From NCBI GenBank assembly GCA_023436175.1, contig JAEZKE010000040.1, positions 1 through 15,138 on the forward strand: 15,138 bases of DNA, read 5' to 3'. The translations under genes and the position numbers were made by a program. Each line of letters opens with the position of its first letter. Position 1 is the stretch's first letter. The stretch is from Methanobacteriota archaeon. GTDB lineage: Archaea > Methanobacteriota > Methanobacteria > Methanobacteriales > Methanobacteriaceae. A model generated the notes under the pieces. That model searched no databases and was not told where the DNA came from. It saw only the letters and a program-made list of their open reading frames with translations. Below, in pieces: positions 6,274-12,199 of the stretch.

Positions 6274-7021
6274 CCTTTGACCCTCCTTTACCTATCCGGT
6301 ATCCTCTGCCAACATCTGAACTTTTATCAGTAATAGCACCTGCACCCGATATAATATCCGGTAATCGCTTAAATACAATAAATATAAATATAATATAAGC
6401 AAATGCTATTATTATTTTATCTACTGTTGGCTTATATCTGGAGTACCATGTCATATCTAATACATATGCGGAATTACCGTATTTGTATTTCCCTTCAGCA
6501 GATGCTAGATTAATTTCTATGACAGGTATTTGAGAATTACTATCTAACAAGTACGATTTAATTTGACCAATCATTGTTGTAAATTCAAACGCAAAGTCAA
6601 ATTTAGATTTTATACTATTTACTTTTGTATTGATTTTTTCAGCATCTGGTACAAACAAATTCTTTAGTAGAGTAGTAATACCGTCTATAATATCCCCGGC
6701 TATTTTAGATACAATGTCCTTAATTTTTAATATTGGAGCTTCCAAGAAAGACTTAAAACCTTCTACAATATTATCTTTTAAATTTACTAAAGTATCTTTT
6801 ATAGTGCCTAATGGGTCTTTTATAAAATTTGTAATACCATCAACTATGTTATTACCTAAGCCACTTAATATAGTTTTTATATCAGCAATTTTATCGAATA
6901 AAAATGATTTTAAATCAGTAATACCAGAAACAATAGTATCTATTGGATGAGAGAAAAAATTGGTTATGCCTGATGTAATAGCGTTCCCAAGACTTGTAAG
7001 CCCTTCCTTAATGCTATCCAA
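6263..7021 (-). CDS. Minor coat / adsorption-complex protein with amphipathic repeats (phage A)
   Basis: A 252-aa protein without signal peptide. Residues 10-120 consist of imperfect repeats of the form LGNxIxxGITNFxxxPIxxI (starting at 11, 55 and 107), a regular amphipathic pattern. A C-terminal region with YVLDMTWYSRYKPTVDK leads into a membrane helix (about 202-219) and then FKRLPDIISGAGA and a Gly/Lys-rich tail. The WY..YKP.VD-helix-FKRLPDI arrangement is, from memory, common in inovirus-like minor proteins of Gram-positive lineages. Its ATG lies 58 nt inside the preceding gene and has only a weak ribosome binding site, so translational coupling is likely. With the 211-aa neighbour it fills the place held by a single 439-aa protein in prophage B. 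Confidence 0.7.
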   Translation of the reverse strand: MDSIKEGLTSLGNAITSGITNFFSHPIDTIVSGITDLKSFLFDKIADIKTILSGLGNNIVDGITNFIKDPLGTIKDTLVNLKDNIVEGFKSFLEAPILKIKDIVSKIAGDIIDGITTLLKNLFVPDAEKINTKVNSIKSKFDFAFEFTTMIGQIKSYLLDSNSQIPVIEINLASAEGKYKYGNSAYVLDMTWYSRYKPTVDKIIIAFAYIIFIFIVFKRLPDIISGAGAITDKSSDVGRGYRIGKGGSKGDN

Positions 7022-7599
7022 CCAACCACTAAAGAAACCAAAATCGGTACCAGAGCCAGTATCTGGGATAGAACTGGGCGCAGGGTAGGTTGGGTAGTAA
7101 CCTTGTCCAGTACCGTCACTGAAAAAAAAGTTTTACCATCCTCATAATAAATTGAATCAGTCGAGTAAATACAATAATTCGTTCCTGAAGTATTCAACAC
7201 ATAACCGTCACCAAAATAAACACCCTGATTAGTAGTATTTCCTATATGAGTAGTTCCATCTGATAATGTAAATGACGTGCCAGTTGAACTAATATATCCT
7301 TTTGTAGGATATGCAGACATAAAATAACCAGAAGTAGCCATTTTAAAAGGGTATTTACTGATATATATTTCATATCTACCAAAAGTTGTAGAATAGCTAA
7401 AAAAAGCATATTTGTAACCAACATTCTCACTATATCCTAGTATTTTTTCAACTTCATCTTTTGCTTTATCCGACGTTATTGTTTCATCATAAAGCGTTTT
7501 TGCATATACACTTTTTGCAGAAAAGAAACCGATAAAATAGATTGATATTAGAAATATGATAAAAGTTATAATGAATTTAATTTTATTTTCCTTGGTCAT
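6964..7599 (-). CDS. Secreted adsorption-type protein with coat-like C-terminus (phage A)
   Basis: A 211-aa protein with a signal peptide: Lys-rich start, hydrophobic core (9-26) and likely cleavage after VYA (31-33). The middle is rich in Ser, Thr, Tyr and Gly, typical of an extracellular beta-rich receptor-binding domain. The last 37 residues (175-211) align without gaps to the last 37 of the major coat protein at 7667 (about 16 identities, including VGxIALRKG and an LHxA ending). The protein could thus be docked at the filament tip through a built-in coat-like segment, the role of pIII. GGGGG precedes the ATG by 7 nt. It follows a terminator-like hairpin after the coat gene, so it should be made at a lower level. 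Confidence 0.75.
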   Translation of the reverse strand: MTKENKIKFIITFIIFLISIYFIGFFSAKSVYAKTLYDETITSDKAKDEVEKILGYSENVGYKYAFFSYSTTFGRYEIYISKYPFKMATSGYFMSAYPTKGYISSTGTSFTLSDGTTHIGNTTNQGVYFGDGYVLNTSGTNYCIYSTDSIYYEDGKTFFSVTVLDKVTTQPTLRPVLSQILALVPILVSLVVGWIALRKGLQVLGTLLHQA

Positions 7600-7618
7600 A
7601 ATACAACCCCCTTTTCAT

Positions 7619-7650
7619 TTTAAAGGGGTCTGACTTTTGCCAAACCCCTT
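7619..7650 (-). terminator. Hairpin after the major coat gene (phage A)
   Basis: On the minus strand AAGGGGTTTG and CAGACCCCTT pair around an 8-nt loop, followed by TTAAAAT. It stands between the coat gene and the adsorption gene, the place of the central terminator of Ff phages, which keeps coat mRNA abundant relative to downstream genes. Prophage B has one in the same place (9710-9742). Confidence 0.6.
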
Positions 7651-7666
7651 GATGCGATCCAAAATA

Positions 7667-7834
7667 TTAAGCAGAATGTAAAACCGATTGAATAAAAGCA
7701 ATTCCTTTACGTAATGCAATAAATCCGACCATGACTGGAATAACTACCGGAAGTAACCCAGTTACTTCACTAAGCACACCATTAAGCATGCTAGAGGTAA
7801 CCACATCACTAAGACCTGCCCCAACTGCAAACAT
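7667..7834 (-). CDS. Major coat protein (pVIII-like) of phage A
   Basis: A 55-residue protein; the start at 7834 is chosen because GTGAGGTG lies 6 nt before it, the longer frame to 7900 having no such site. It shows the design of filamentous-phage coat subunits: a short amphipathic N-terminal part (1-26), a hydrophobic helix (27-41, LLPVVIPVMVGFIAL) and a basic C-terminal end (RKG, then HSA) that would face the DNA inside the virion. There is no separate signal peptide, as in the Pf3 coat protein, so insertion may be YidC-dependent (inference). It is followed by a terminator-like hairpin. Its C-terminal half is echoed in the neighbouring 211-aa adsorption protein. Confidence 0.85.
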   Translation of the reverse strand: MFAVGAGLSDVVTSSMLNGVLSEVTGLLPVVIPVMVGFIALRKGIAFIQSVLHSA

Positions 7835-7868
7835 ATTAAACACCTCACTTTCTGCCATAAATGGCAAT

Positions 7869-8015
7869 TTAGAAAAACATATTGAAAAACTTGTATGCAA
7901 AGTAGCAGAGAAGAATTATCACGAAAACAACTAAAAGAGCCGCTATATTTCCTAATATTTCATTCGTGCTACTTACTGCTTTGTAAATATCATCAATTTG
8001 TTGTGTATAATCCAT
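7869..8015 (-). CDS. 48-aa single-pass virion-type protein (phage A)
   Basis: Starts at the ATG at 8013-8015, with GGGGG six bases ahead, and runs to a TAA at 7869-7871. The product begins MDYTQQIDDIYKAVSS, an amphipathic stretch, then has a membrane helix (about 24-42) and ends KFFNMFF. Small single-helix proteins in this place, between the ssDNA-binding protein and the major coat gene, correspond in order to pVII and pIX of Ff phages, which cap the filament end that emerges first. No sequence similarity to those can be claimed. It is 34 nt upstream of the coat start and clearly in the same transcript. Confidence 0.65.
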   Translation of the reverse strand: MDYTQQIDDIYKAVSSTNEILGNIAALLVVFVIILLCYFAYKFFNMFF

Positions 8016-8042
8016 GCGTTACCCCCTATGTAAATCGAAATT

Positions 8043-8095
8043 TATCGGCGGGTGCTGTCCGGCCTCCAAACCGCCGGCACAGCAAGCACCCGATA
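8043..8095. terminator. GC-rich hairpin between SSB gene and virion operon (phage A)
   Basis: CGGGTGCTGTCCGGC and GCCGGCACAGCAAGCACCCG pair with a few bulged bases across loop CTCCAAACC. It is by far the most GC-rich stretch of the prophage. It lies after the leftward SSB gene and before the small virion genes. Without a T-tract it could be an attenuator, an mRNA stabiliser or a packaging hairpin. Prophage B has two hairpins at the same point (8994-9034 and 9060-9090). Confidence 0.55.
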
Positions 8096-8146
8096 TACTT
8101 ATTGTAAATCTTTAGTAATATGATAATTAAGGGGAGGGAGGGGATG

Positions 8147-8428
8147 CTAACTTACTTTTTTATTAATTTCAGATACGTTTCCGACTGATGTTACTTGTAA
8201 ATCAATGAGACCTAAATACGTTTTTCCTTCTTTACGTACAATATTAATATCAGCAGTTATCGGTGTAGCTACTGGGATATTACTATATTTATCAAAGACA
8301 GGCTTATCTACATAAAAGACTTCACTATCAAGACCCTGTATAAGACCAATTTTATAGTAATCGTTTTTACCATCCCTAGAAGTAGTTTTTTCAGTACCCA
8401 TAAAAATAAATGTTCCTTTTACTTGCAT
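8147..8428 (-). CDS. Single-stranded DNA-binding protein of phage A (gpV-like)
   Basis: A 93-aa protein with alternating beta pattern (VKGTFIFMGTEK, DYYKIGLIQG, EVFYVDK, PITADINIVRKEGKTYLGLIDLQV) consistent with an OB-fold ssDNA-binding protein that coats the viral strand before assembly. It is the first gene after the attachment region and faces away from it. AAGGAGG lies 11 nt before the ATG, a long but conserved spacing also seen in prophage B. The B protein has the same length and matching landmarks (MQxK start, ExxKTYLxxL near residue 70), supporting homology. The ssDNA-binding call is from fold pattern, size and position. Confidence 0.7.
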   Translation of the reverse strand: MQVKGTFIFMGTEKTTSRDGKNDYYKIGLIQGLDSEVFYVDKPVFDKYSNIPVATPITADINIVRKEGKTYLGLIDLQVTSVGNVSEINKKVS

Positions 8429-8536
8429 AATTATAATTTCCTCCTTAATATTTATTCACTTTATATTGTTTTTTTACTTTATAAAGCAGTGATATTTATA
8501 GTAATATTTGATATCATAATTTTAACTATTCTTTAA

Positions 8537-8558
8537 ACTTAGGTTTTGCGAATAGTTA
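8537..8558 (+). repeat. Middle attachment-site core repeat (prophage A / prophage B)
   Basis: ACTTAGG-TTTTG-CGAATAGTTA is identical to the repeat at 14729-14750; with one more A on the left, 23 bp match exactly. It is surrounded by inverted copies of its right half: TAACTATTC at 8523-8531 and TCTAACTATTCG at 8571-8582, the latter forming a perfect 12-bp inverted repeat with 8549-8560 around a 10-nt loop. The left flank should derive from the attP of A and the right flank from that of B. The fold-back arrangement recalls the attP hairpin of CTXphi, which host XerC recombines as single-stranded DNA. Confidence 0.75.
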
Positions 8559-8665
8559 GATATATACTCTTCTAACTATTCGTAAGTAATCAAGATTTAA
8601 CGAATATTTTTTTATGCTACTAATGTAGTATTTTAAAACATGTAACTAAAAATATGAATAATTAT

Positions 8666-8676
8666 GCCAAAATGGC
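8666..8676 (+). promoter_or_regulatory. Small hairpin abutting the SSB ribosome binding site (phage B)
   Basis: GCCA-AAA-TGGC forms a short stem ending one base before AAGGAGG (8677-8683) of the SSB gene. It could mark a site for translational control of the SSB, which in Ff phages acts as an mRNA repressor. Prophage A lacks an equivalent, so the point is weak. Confidence 0.25.
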
Positions 8677-8694
8677 AAGGAGGAATGAATTATT

Positions 8695-8979
8695 ATGCAA
8701 GGAAAATTTAAGGTTGAGTTTTTAGGATTAAGCAGTTTTCAAGGAAAGAAAGACCCATCAAAAACGTATTATTCAGCAAATTTGTTACAGGGTACTGATG
8801 TTATTAAAGTATTTCTTCAGGAAGGTCAGGAAGTCTTGTTTTCTGGTATTGCAAAAATGGACGAAATTGAGGTTGAAATTAATATTCAAATACGCGAAAA
8901 GACGTATTTATCCATATTATCTGTTATGTCTTTGGAAAATGGTAAACCTATCGAAAGACCTTCTAAGGCTTCGGCATAG
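8695..8979 (+). CDS. Single-stranded DNA-binding protein of phage B (gpV-like)
   Basis: A 94-aa protein, first gene of the rightward operon, with AAGGAGG 11 nt before the ATG. Beta-rich segments (FKVEFLGLSSF, YYSANLLQG, VIKVFLQEGQ, EVEINIQIREKTYLSILSVMSL) resemble an OB fold, and it matches the phage A protein in length, MQ start and the EKTYLxxL motif. It would cover the viral single strand after rolling-circle synthesis and present it to the assembly machinery. The C-terminus is basic and Pro/Ser-rich rather than the acidic tip of bacterial SSB, consistent with a phage gpV-type function. A shorter frame inside it is a shadow. Confidence 0.7.
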   Translation: MQGKFKVEFLGLSSFQGKKDPSKTYYSANLLQGTDVIKVFLQEGQEVLFSGIAKMDEIEVEINIQIREKTYLSILSVMSLENGKPIERPSKASA

Positions 8980-8993
8980 CCTATGATTGTATC

Positions 8994-9034
8994 CTTGTCA
9001 AGAAAAATCGTGGGTTCCTATTTTTCTTGATAAG
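8994..9034 (+). terminator. Hairpin after SSB gene (phage B), first
   Basis: CTTGTCAAGAAAAAT (8994-9008) pairs with ATTTTTCTTGATAAG (9020-9034) around an 11-nt loop, starting 14 nt after the SSB stop. It is AU-rich and lacks a classic T-tract, so it may be an mRNA-stabilising stem or partial terminator. Confidence 0.5.
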
Positions 9035-9059
9035 GGGTAAGAAATTATAATAGGGGTAT

Positions 9060-9090
9060 GGATGGTTGCATCACTCTCCTGCAACCATCC
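9060..9090 (+). terminator. Terminator-like hairpin before the virion genes (phage B)
   Basis: A perfect 11-bp stem GGATGGTTGCA/TGCAACCATCC (9060-9070, 9080-9090) with a 9-nt loop, followed about 12 nt later by an AT-rich stretch with T runs (AATTTTTAAGTTTTATTTTT). It separates the SSB gene from the virion genes, suggesting that expression levels of the two groups are set separately. Confidence 0.6.
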
Positions 9091-9175
9091 CTTAACTACT
9101 AATTTTTAAGTTTTATTTTTCTGAAGAAAAGTTTTATATGCAAACTGATTACATATATAGGAATGGAGTAATTAT

Positions 9176-9397
9176 ATGACTATTATTACAGGAAGTGTAA
9201 CAGCTATCGTTTCTGGAGTTCCAACTGGTATTCCTACTGATAATGTTCCTGTTACTGTAGTGCCAACTGATATTCCTACGGATAATGTTTCTGATAATGT
9301 TACTGATTACACATCATTATTGATTTTAATTATATTTTTTATGGGTGTAATAGCTGGGTTAATAAGTGCATTTATTATGTGGGGGCGGATAAAATGA
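9176..9397 (+). CDS. 73-aa membrane protein with PT repeats, probable minor virion protein
   Basis: The ATG has TGGAG eight bases before it. The N-terminal half carries two nearly identical decapeptides, VPTGIPTDNV (15-24) and VPTDIPTDNV (29-38), followed by SDNV and a DYTS linker; the C-terminal half is one membrane helix (about 47-67) ending WGRIK. A Pro/Thr-rich, probably exposed N-terminus on a single helix suggests a small structural or tip protein. Its TGA overlaps the ATG of the next gene (ATGA at 9394-9397), so the two are translationally coupled. No counterpart with repeats exists in prophage A. Confidence 0.65.
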   Translation: MTIITGSVTAIVSGVPTGIPTDNVPVTVVPTDIPTDNVSDNVTDYTSLLILIIFFMGVIAGLISAFIMWGRIK

Positions 9398-9531
9398 CAT
9401 ATGAAATAGTTGATATTGTTAAGTTGTTTGGAATTGGCTATGGAGCTGGTTTTATATTATCTGTTCTACCTCTCATAATTGGTGAAGTTATTAATTTAGT
9501 TTTTAAAACTATGAAGGGAGGAATAAATTAA
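9394..9531 (+). CDS. 45-aa hydrophobic minor virion protein (phage B)
   Basis: The start overlaps the stop of the preceding gene as ATGA, and its TAA (9529-9531) overlaps the ATG of the coat gene, so the frame is fixed by coupling on both sides. The product, MTYEIVDIVKLFGIGY..., is mainly one membrane helix (about 12-38) with a basic end (KTMKGG). The ribosome binding site of the coat gene, GGGAGG, lies in its last codons. By position it corresponds to pVII or pIX of Ff phages. Confidence 0.7.
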   Translation: MTYEIVDIVKLFGIGYGAGFILSVLPLIIGEVINLVFKTMKGGIN

Positions 9532-9689
9532 TGGTAGCTATAACTGAAGCTTTATCAACTGGACTTTCAACTTGTGCTACTGATGCTATGGGTTCAATCG
9601 CTACTGCGTTGCCTGCGGCATTACCTATTATGGGTGCAGTAACCGTAATAACTATCGGTATTAGAATTTGGCGAAAAGTTGCTCATTAA
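9531..9689 (+). CDS. Major coat protein (pVIII-like) of phage B
   Basis: A 52-aa protein with GGGAGG at good spacing. It has the coat design: N-terminal amphipathic part (1-23) with Glu6 and Asp18, a hydrophobic helix (24-44, ALPAALPIMGAVTVITIGI) and a basic end RIWRKVAH that should face the DNA. There is no cleavable signal peptide. Size, Ala/Ile-rich helix and the terminator-like hairpin directly after it match the coat gene of prophage A, although sequence identity is low (the shared features are LP..P..G and the basic C-terminus). Confidence 0.82.
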   Translation: MVAITEALSTGLSTCATDAMGSIATALPAALPIMGAVTVITIGIRIWRKVAH

Positions 9690-9709
9690 TAATATCGGTA
9701 ACATAAAGG

Positions 9710-9742
9710 GGGTAGGCATAATAATATGTCTATCCTCTTTTT
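9710..9742 (+). terminator. Rho-independent terminator after the major coat gene (phage B)
   Basis: GGGTAGGCATA (9710-9720) pairs with TATGTCTATCC (9725-9735), 11 bp with two G-U pairs and a 4-nt loop, followed by TCTTTTT. It would reduce read-through from the coat gene into the adsorption gene, as the central terminator does in Ff phages. Confidence 0.7.
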
Positions 9743-9762
9743 AAAGTTTAAAGGGGGTATTT

Positions 9763-11082
9763 ATGATAAAAAGAATACTGGCTATAAATCTTATAGTATT
9801 AATAATGTTTACATCGTGTTTTATTGATTATAAAAAAGCATATGCAACTGCATTATTACCTTTATTGCCCGAGGCAGGTATTGCAACCGAGGAGGCAATG
9901 GCATGGTTAATGGCATCTTTTGGCTTGGAGCCTGCTCCAAGTGTTGATTTTAATGATACTACTTCTGTTAAGCAGTGGGGAGAAATGCAAAAAGCAAAAT
10001 TTATTGGATTTTGTATTAATAATGGTATTACAGCAGTAAAGGCTACAGCATGGATAACAAAAGTAGCTGAAGGTACGTTAGATAAAGGCAATGAAGTATG
10101 GAATTCTTTTAAGTCATGGGTGACTAGCTTATATCCTGAAACAGTCAAATATTCAAATTATGGTACGAGTATTACAGGTATAAGCCCAATAGGTATAGAT
10201 ACAGTACATTTTGCTAATAGTCTTGGTAGTTCAAAAGTTGATTTACGATTTAGAGATTACAATAATGATATAAAGGCTATATGGTGCGTGGTTGGAAACT
10301 CATTGATGGAGTTATGGTTGTATTCAAAATATGTATTTGGAGCGGGTAACAATGTAGCGTATAAATTAACTAATGATATTTATGTGTATCCTTATCAACA
10401 ATGTCAAGGTTCATATGCGGAATTAGTATGTCCAGAATTTCCTAAAACAAATAAGACAATAGAGGAAGTAACTAGTTATATTTCTCCAGTTGCGTTTTAT
10501 GACAATGTTGGAGGAATATCTGACATATACGATCGTGATGGTGATTTAGTTAATTATGATGTAGTTGGTAAAGCGGGTAACGGTACTATTGCAGATGATG
10601 TAATTCCAATAGATTGGCAGAATATAAAAGATGCAGATGGAACTATTACAAGAACATTAGAGGCTGTAAAGACTAAGGCTGTACCTATAGATGATGTAAT
10701 GGCAGATGTCGGAGTTATTGGTATTGATTTAGTAAGAGGTAAAGTAATAGATAGTGATAAAGATACAACAAACGATAAGGACGTAACGGCTGTAACAACA
10801 CCAGGTGAAATAAGTGAATATAGGCTTAATCTAACGGATTTATTTCCCTTTTGTTTGCCTTTTGATTTAGTGGATTTTATAAAGGTGCTTAGAGCAACAC
10901 CAGAGTCTCCAAAGTTTACATGGAAATTTGCATATCCAACTATAAATGGCATGAAAACGGCAGATCTTAACGTTGACCTTGCTCCATGGAATACTGTAGC
11001 TTTAATATTTCGCAGAATGGAGCTATTAGCTTTTATTATAGGATTAATATTAATTACAAGGTCTAAAATGATTAGGGGGTAA
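9763..11082 (+). CDS. pIII-like adsorption protein of phage B
   Basis: A 439-aa exported, membrane-anchored protein expected to bind the host receptor and to close the filament end. The signal peptide is clear (KR at 3-4, hydrophobic 5-18, likely cleavage after KAYA at residue 28). The body is polar and rich in Asp, Val and Thr. The C-terminal part reads LTDLFPFCLPFDLVDFIKVLRATPESPKF in two pieces (near 357-385), then a beta-rich strand, then APWNTVALIFRRMELLAF and one membrane helix (about 416-434) with a basic tail. The FPFCxPFD motif with a C-terminal anchor is, from memory, typical of inovirus-like adsorption proteins of Gram-positive hosts. AGGGGG precedes the ATG. It replaces the 211 + 252-aa pair of prophage A. 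Confidence 0.8.
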   Translation: MIKRILAINLIVLIMFTSCFIDYKKAYATALLPLLPEAGIATEEAMAWLMASFGLEPAPSVDFNDTTSVKQWGEMQKAKFIGFCINNGITAVKATAWITKVAEGTLDKGNEVWNSFKSWVTSLYPETVKYSNYGTSITGISPIGIDTVHFANSLGSSKVDLRFRDYNNDIKAIWCVVGNSLMELWLYSKYVFGAGNNVAYKLTNDIYVYPYQQCQGSYAELVCPEFPKTNKTIEEVTSYISPVAFYDNVGGISDIYDRDGDLVNYDVVGKAGNGTIADDVIPIDWQNIKDADGTITRTLEAVKTKAVPIDDVMADVGVIGIDLVRGKVIDSDKDTTNDKDVTAVTTPGEISEYRLNLTDLFPFCLPFDLVDFIKVLRATPESPKFTWKFAYPTINGMKTADLNVDLAPWNTVALIFRRMELLAFIIGLILITRSKMIRG

Positions 11083-11085
11083 AAC

Positions 11086-11322
11086 ATGGATGCATTAATG
11101 AGTATATTTAGTAAATTTGGACAGGTATTAATGAATGTATTGCCTCATAGTCCTTTCCAGCAATATATAACAGCATTTAGTAATATGCCTTATATGTCAT
11201 ATCTTAATTGGTTTATACCTGTAGGTGATATTATCACTGTATGTACAGCATGGCTTGTAGCTATAGGGGTGTTTTATTTATACAGTATAATCATGCGTTG
11301 GGTGAAAATGATTGGTGATTAA
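11086..11322 (+). CDS. pVI-like hydrophobic minor coat protein (phage B)
   Basis: A 78-aa protein starting 3 nt after the adsorption gene, with AGGGGG in the end of that gene as ribosome binding site. The segment YLNWFIPVGDIITVCTAW opens a membrane helix (about 44-70), and the end is basic (MRWVKMIGD). From memory, the NWFIPVG-helix-basic tail pattern recurs in small inovirus-like proteins found just before Zot. It should sit with the adsorption protein at the trailing end of the filament. It is the counterpart of 6025-6273 in prophage A. Confidence 0.75.
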   Translation: MDALMSIFSKFGQVLMNVLPHSPFQQYITAFSNMPYMSYLNWFIPVGDIITVCTAWLVAIGVFYLYSIIMRWVKMIGD

Positions 11323-11337
11323 TAAGGGGGATTTATA

Positions 11338-11943
11338 ATGATATATTTATATACTGGTACACCGGGGAGTGGTAAATCATTGCATACGGCTAGGAACATA
11401 AAATTTTTATTATTTCGAAAAAAGCCAGTTATATGTAATTTCCCGATTAATCTTAAATATGTAAAAAATCCTAAATATTATAACTATATAGAGACTGAAA
11501 AATTAAGTCCAGAGTATCTTAAGGAATTTAGTCGTAATTATTTTAAGGATAAAAAAGTTAAAGAGGGTGAAATTACACTTATAATTGATGAATCTCAAAT
11601 GATATTTAATGCTAGGGAATGGGGTAAGAATAATCGAGCTGAATGGAATAAATTTATGCAAGTACATAGACATTTTGGATATGATATTATATTAGTATGT
11701 CAGTTTGATACTATGATAGATAAACAAATAAGGTGTTTGGTAGAGTATGAATATGTACATAGAAAAGTATCAAATTTTGGATGGAAAGGTATATTTTTGT
11801 GTGCATTGCTATTAACTCCGCATTTAGTTATGCAAAAAAAAGTATGGTATCCAATGAAGGAAAAAGTTAGTGCAGATTATTTTAGGGCAAGCAAAAAATA
11901 TTATCGTTTATATGATACATTTCTAACATTTGACAATAAATAA
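11338..11943 (+). CDS. zot: Zot/pI-family assembly ATPase of phage B
   Basis: A 201-aa ATPase with Walker A GTPGSGKS (7-14) and Walker B LIIDESQ (81-87), followed by WGKNNRAEWNKFMQVHRHFGYDIILVCQ, given here only as the RHFGYDIIL sensor-like region (about 111-119). The core Zot domain starts at the very N-terminus, and a hydrophobic stretch near 150-166 may be the membrane helix, giving the usual N-in pI topology. The end KKYYRLYDTFLTFDN resembles the Zot C-terminal signature of Gram-positive inoviruses (from memory). AAGGGGG precedes the ATG. It differs in length, domain order and sequence from the Zot of prophage A. Confidence 0.88.
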   Translation: MIYLYTGTPGSGKSLHTARNIKFLLFRKKPVICNFPINLKYVKNPKYYNYIETEKLSPEYLKEFSRNYFKDKKVKEGEITLIIDESQMIFNAREWGKNNRAEWNKFMQVHRHFGYDIILVCQFDTMIDKQIRCLVEYEYVHRKVSNFGWKGIFLCALLLTPHLVMQKKVWYPMKEKVSADYFRASKKYYRLYDTFLTFDNK

Positions 11944-11995
11944 TCAGTGTGCACCGGATTACTCGGGACGAGGAAACGGGGCACGCTGATTATTT
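11938..11995. terminator. Strong bidirectional hairpin after zot (phage B)
   Basis: AAATAATCAGTGTGC (11938-11952) pairs with GCACGCTGATTATTT (11981-11995), the stem being continued by CCG/CGG and an inner CTCG-GGA-CGAG hairpin. The A-rich and T-rich flanks make it a good terminator in both directions. It separates the virion operon from the replication module, as does the hairpin at 5099-5165 of prophage A, with which it shares the core CTCGG(G)ACGAG. Confidence 0.75.
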
Positions 11996-12050
11996 ATATT
12001 TAACTAATGTTTAAAATGTATGGTAATAATAGAATATTTGTAATTAAAAA

Positions 12051-12081
12051 GTTGCCTAAGGCTAGTATTACCTTAGGCAAC
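12051..12081 (+). other. Circovirus/nanovirus-type replication origin (stem-loop with TAGTATTAC)
   Basis: GTTGCCTAAGG (12051-12061) and CCTTAGGCAAC (12071-12081) form a perfect 11-bp stem around the 9-nt loop CTAGTATTA. The nonanucleotide TAGTATTAC (12063-12071) stands at the apex exactly as in circovirus and nanovirus origins (TAATATTAC in geminiviruses). By analogy the Rep would nick between 12069 and 12070 (TAGTATT/AC). Tandem iterons begin 3 nt after the stem, again as in circoviruses, and the gene for a matching Rep begins 118 nt further on. The match of structure, motif, iterons and cognate Rep makes this a strong assignment without experiment. Confidence 0.88.
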
Positions 12082-12084
12082 TTC

Positions 12085-12183
12085 TGTCGCATGTCGCAAA
12101 TGTAATTAAAGCCTTATTTATCAGTAATATTTAGTTGTCGCAAAGTTGTCGCAAATAAATGTAGCAACATAACATCTGTCGCA
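12085..12183 (+). repeat. Five TGTCGCA iterons, probable Rep-binding sites
   Basis: TGTCGCA occurs at 12085-12091 and 12092-12098 (head to tail, directly beside the origin stem), 12136-12142, 12147-12153 and 12177-12183, the last close to the rep ribosome binding site. A weak promoter TTGTCG-18-TAACAT (12146-12175) overlaps three of them, so Rep may repress its own gene while it loads on the origin. The heptamer is not seen elsewhere in the prophage. Confidence 0.75.
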
Positions 12184-12199
12184 AAGAGAGGGATTAACT

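Larger units (their letters stand above)
2831..8536. mobile_element. Inovirus-like prophage A
   Basis: About 5.7 kb bounded by core repeats at 2831-2853 and 8537-8558. Most genes run leftward in inovirus order: ssDNA-binding protein, small hydrophobic virion proteins, major coat, adsorption/minor coat, pVI-like, Zot/pI ATPase, then an HUH Rep. An RHH regulator and a small conserved ORF occupy the left end. The full set of structural, assembly and replication functions appears present and no coding gene is visibly broken, so it may still be active. There is no integrase. Exact ends depend on where crossover occurs inside the repeats. Confidence 0.85.

Noticed and set aside
7835..7900. 22-codon upstream extension of the phage A coat gene
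   Set aside because: No ribosome binding site there and it runs into the preceding 48-aa gene; the ATG at 7834 has GTGAGGTG.
7895..8107. Plus-strand 70-aa ORF, with 7731-7934 beside it
   Set aside because: Antisense to the small virion genes and crossing a GC-rich hairpin; no ribosome binding site.
8429..8694. Divergent promoters for the two SSB operons
   Set aside because: Several AT-rich -10-like boxes exist but none with a convincing -35; this region is otherwise explained by the attachment site.
9763..9846. Lipoprotein signal in the pIII-like protein (FTSC at residues 16-19)
   Set aside because: The lipobox lacks the usual Leu at -3, and a standard cleavage site after KAYA fits better.
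9828..10148. Minus-strand 106-aa ORF, and a similar 177-aa one at 10554-11087
   Set aside because: Both are antisense shadows of the pIII-like gene with low-complexity composition and no start signals.
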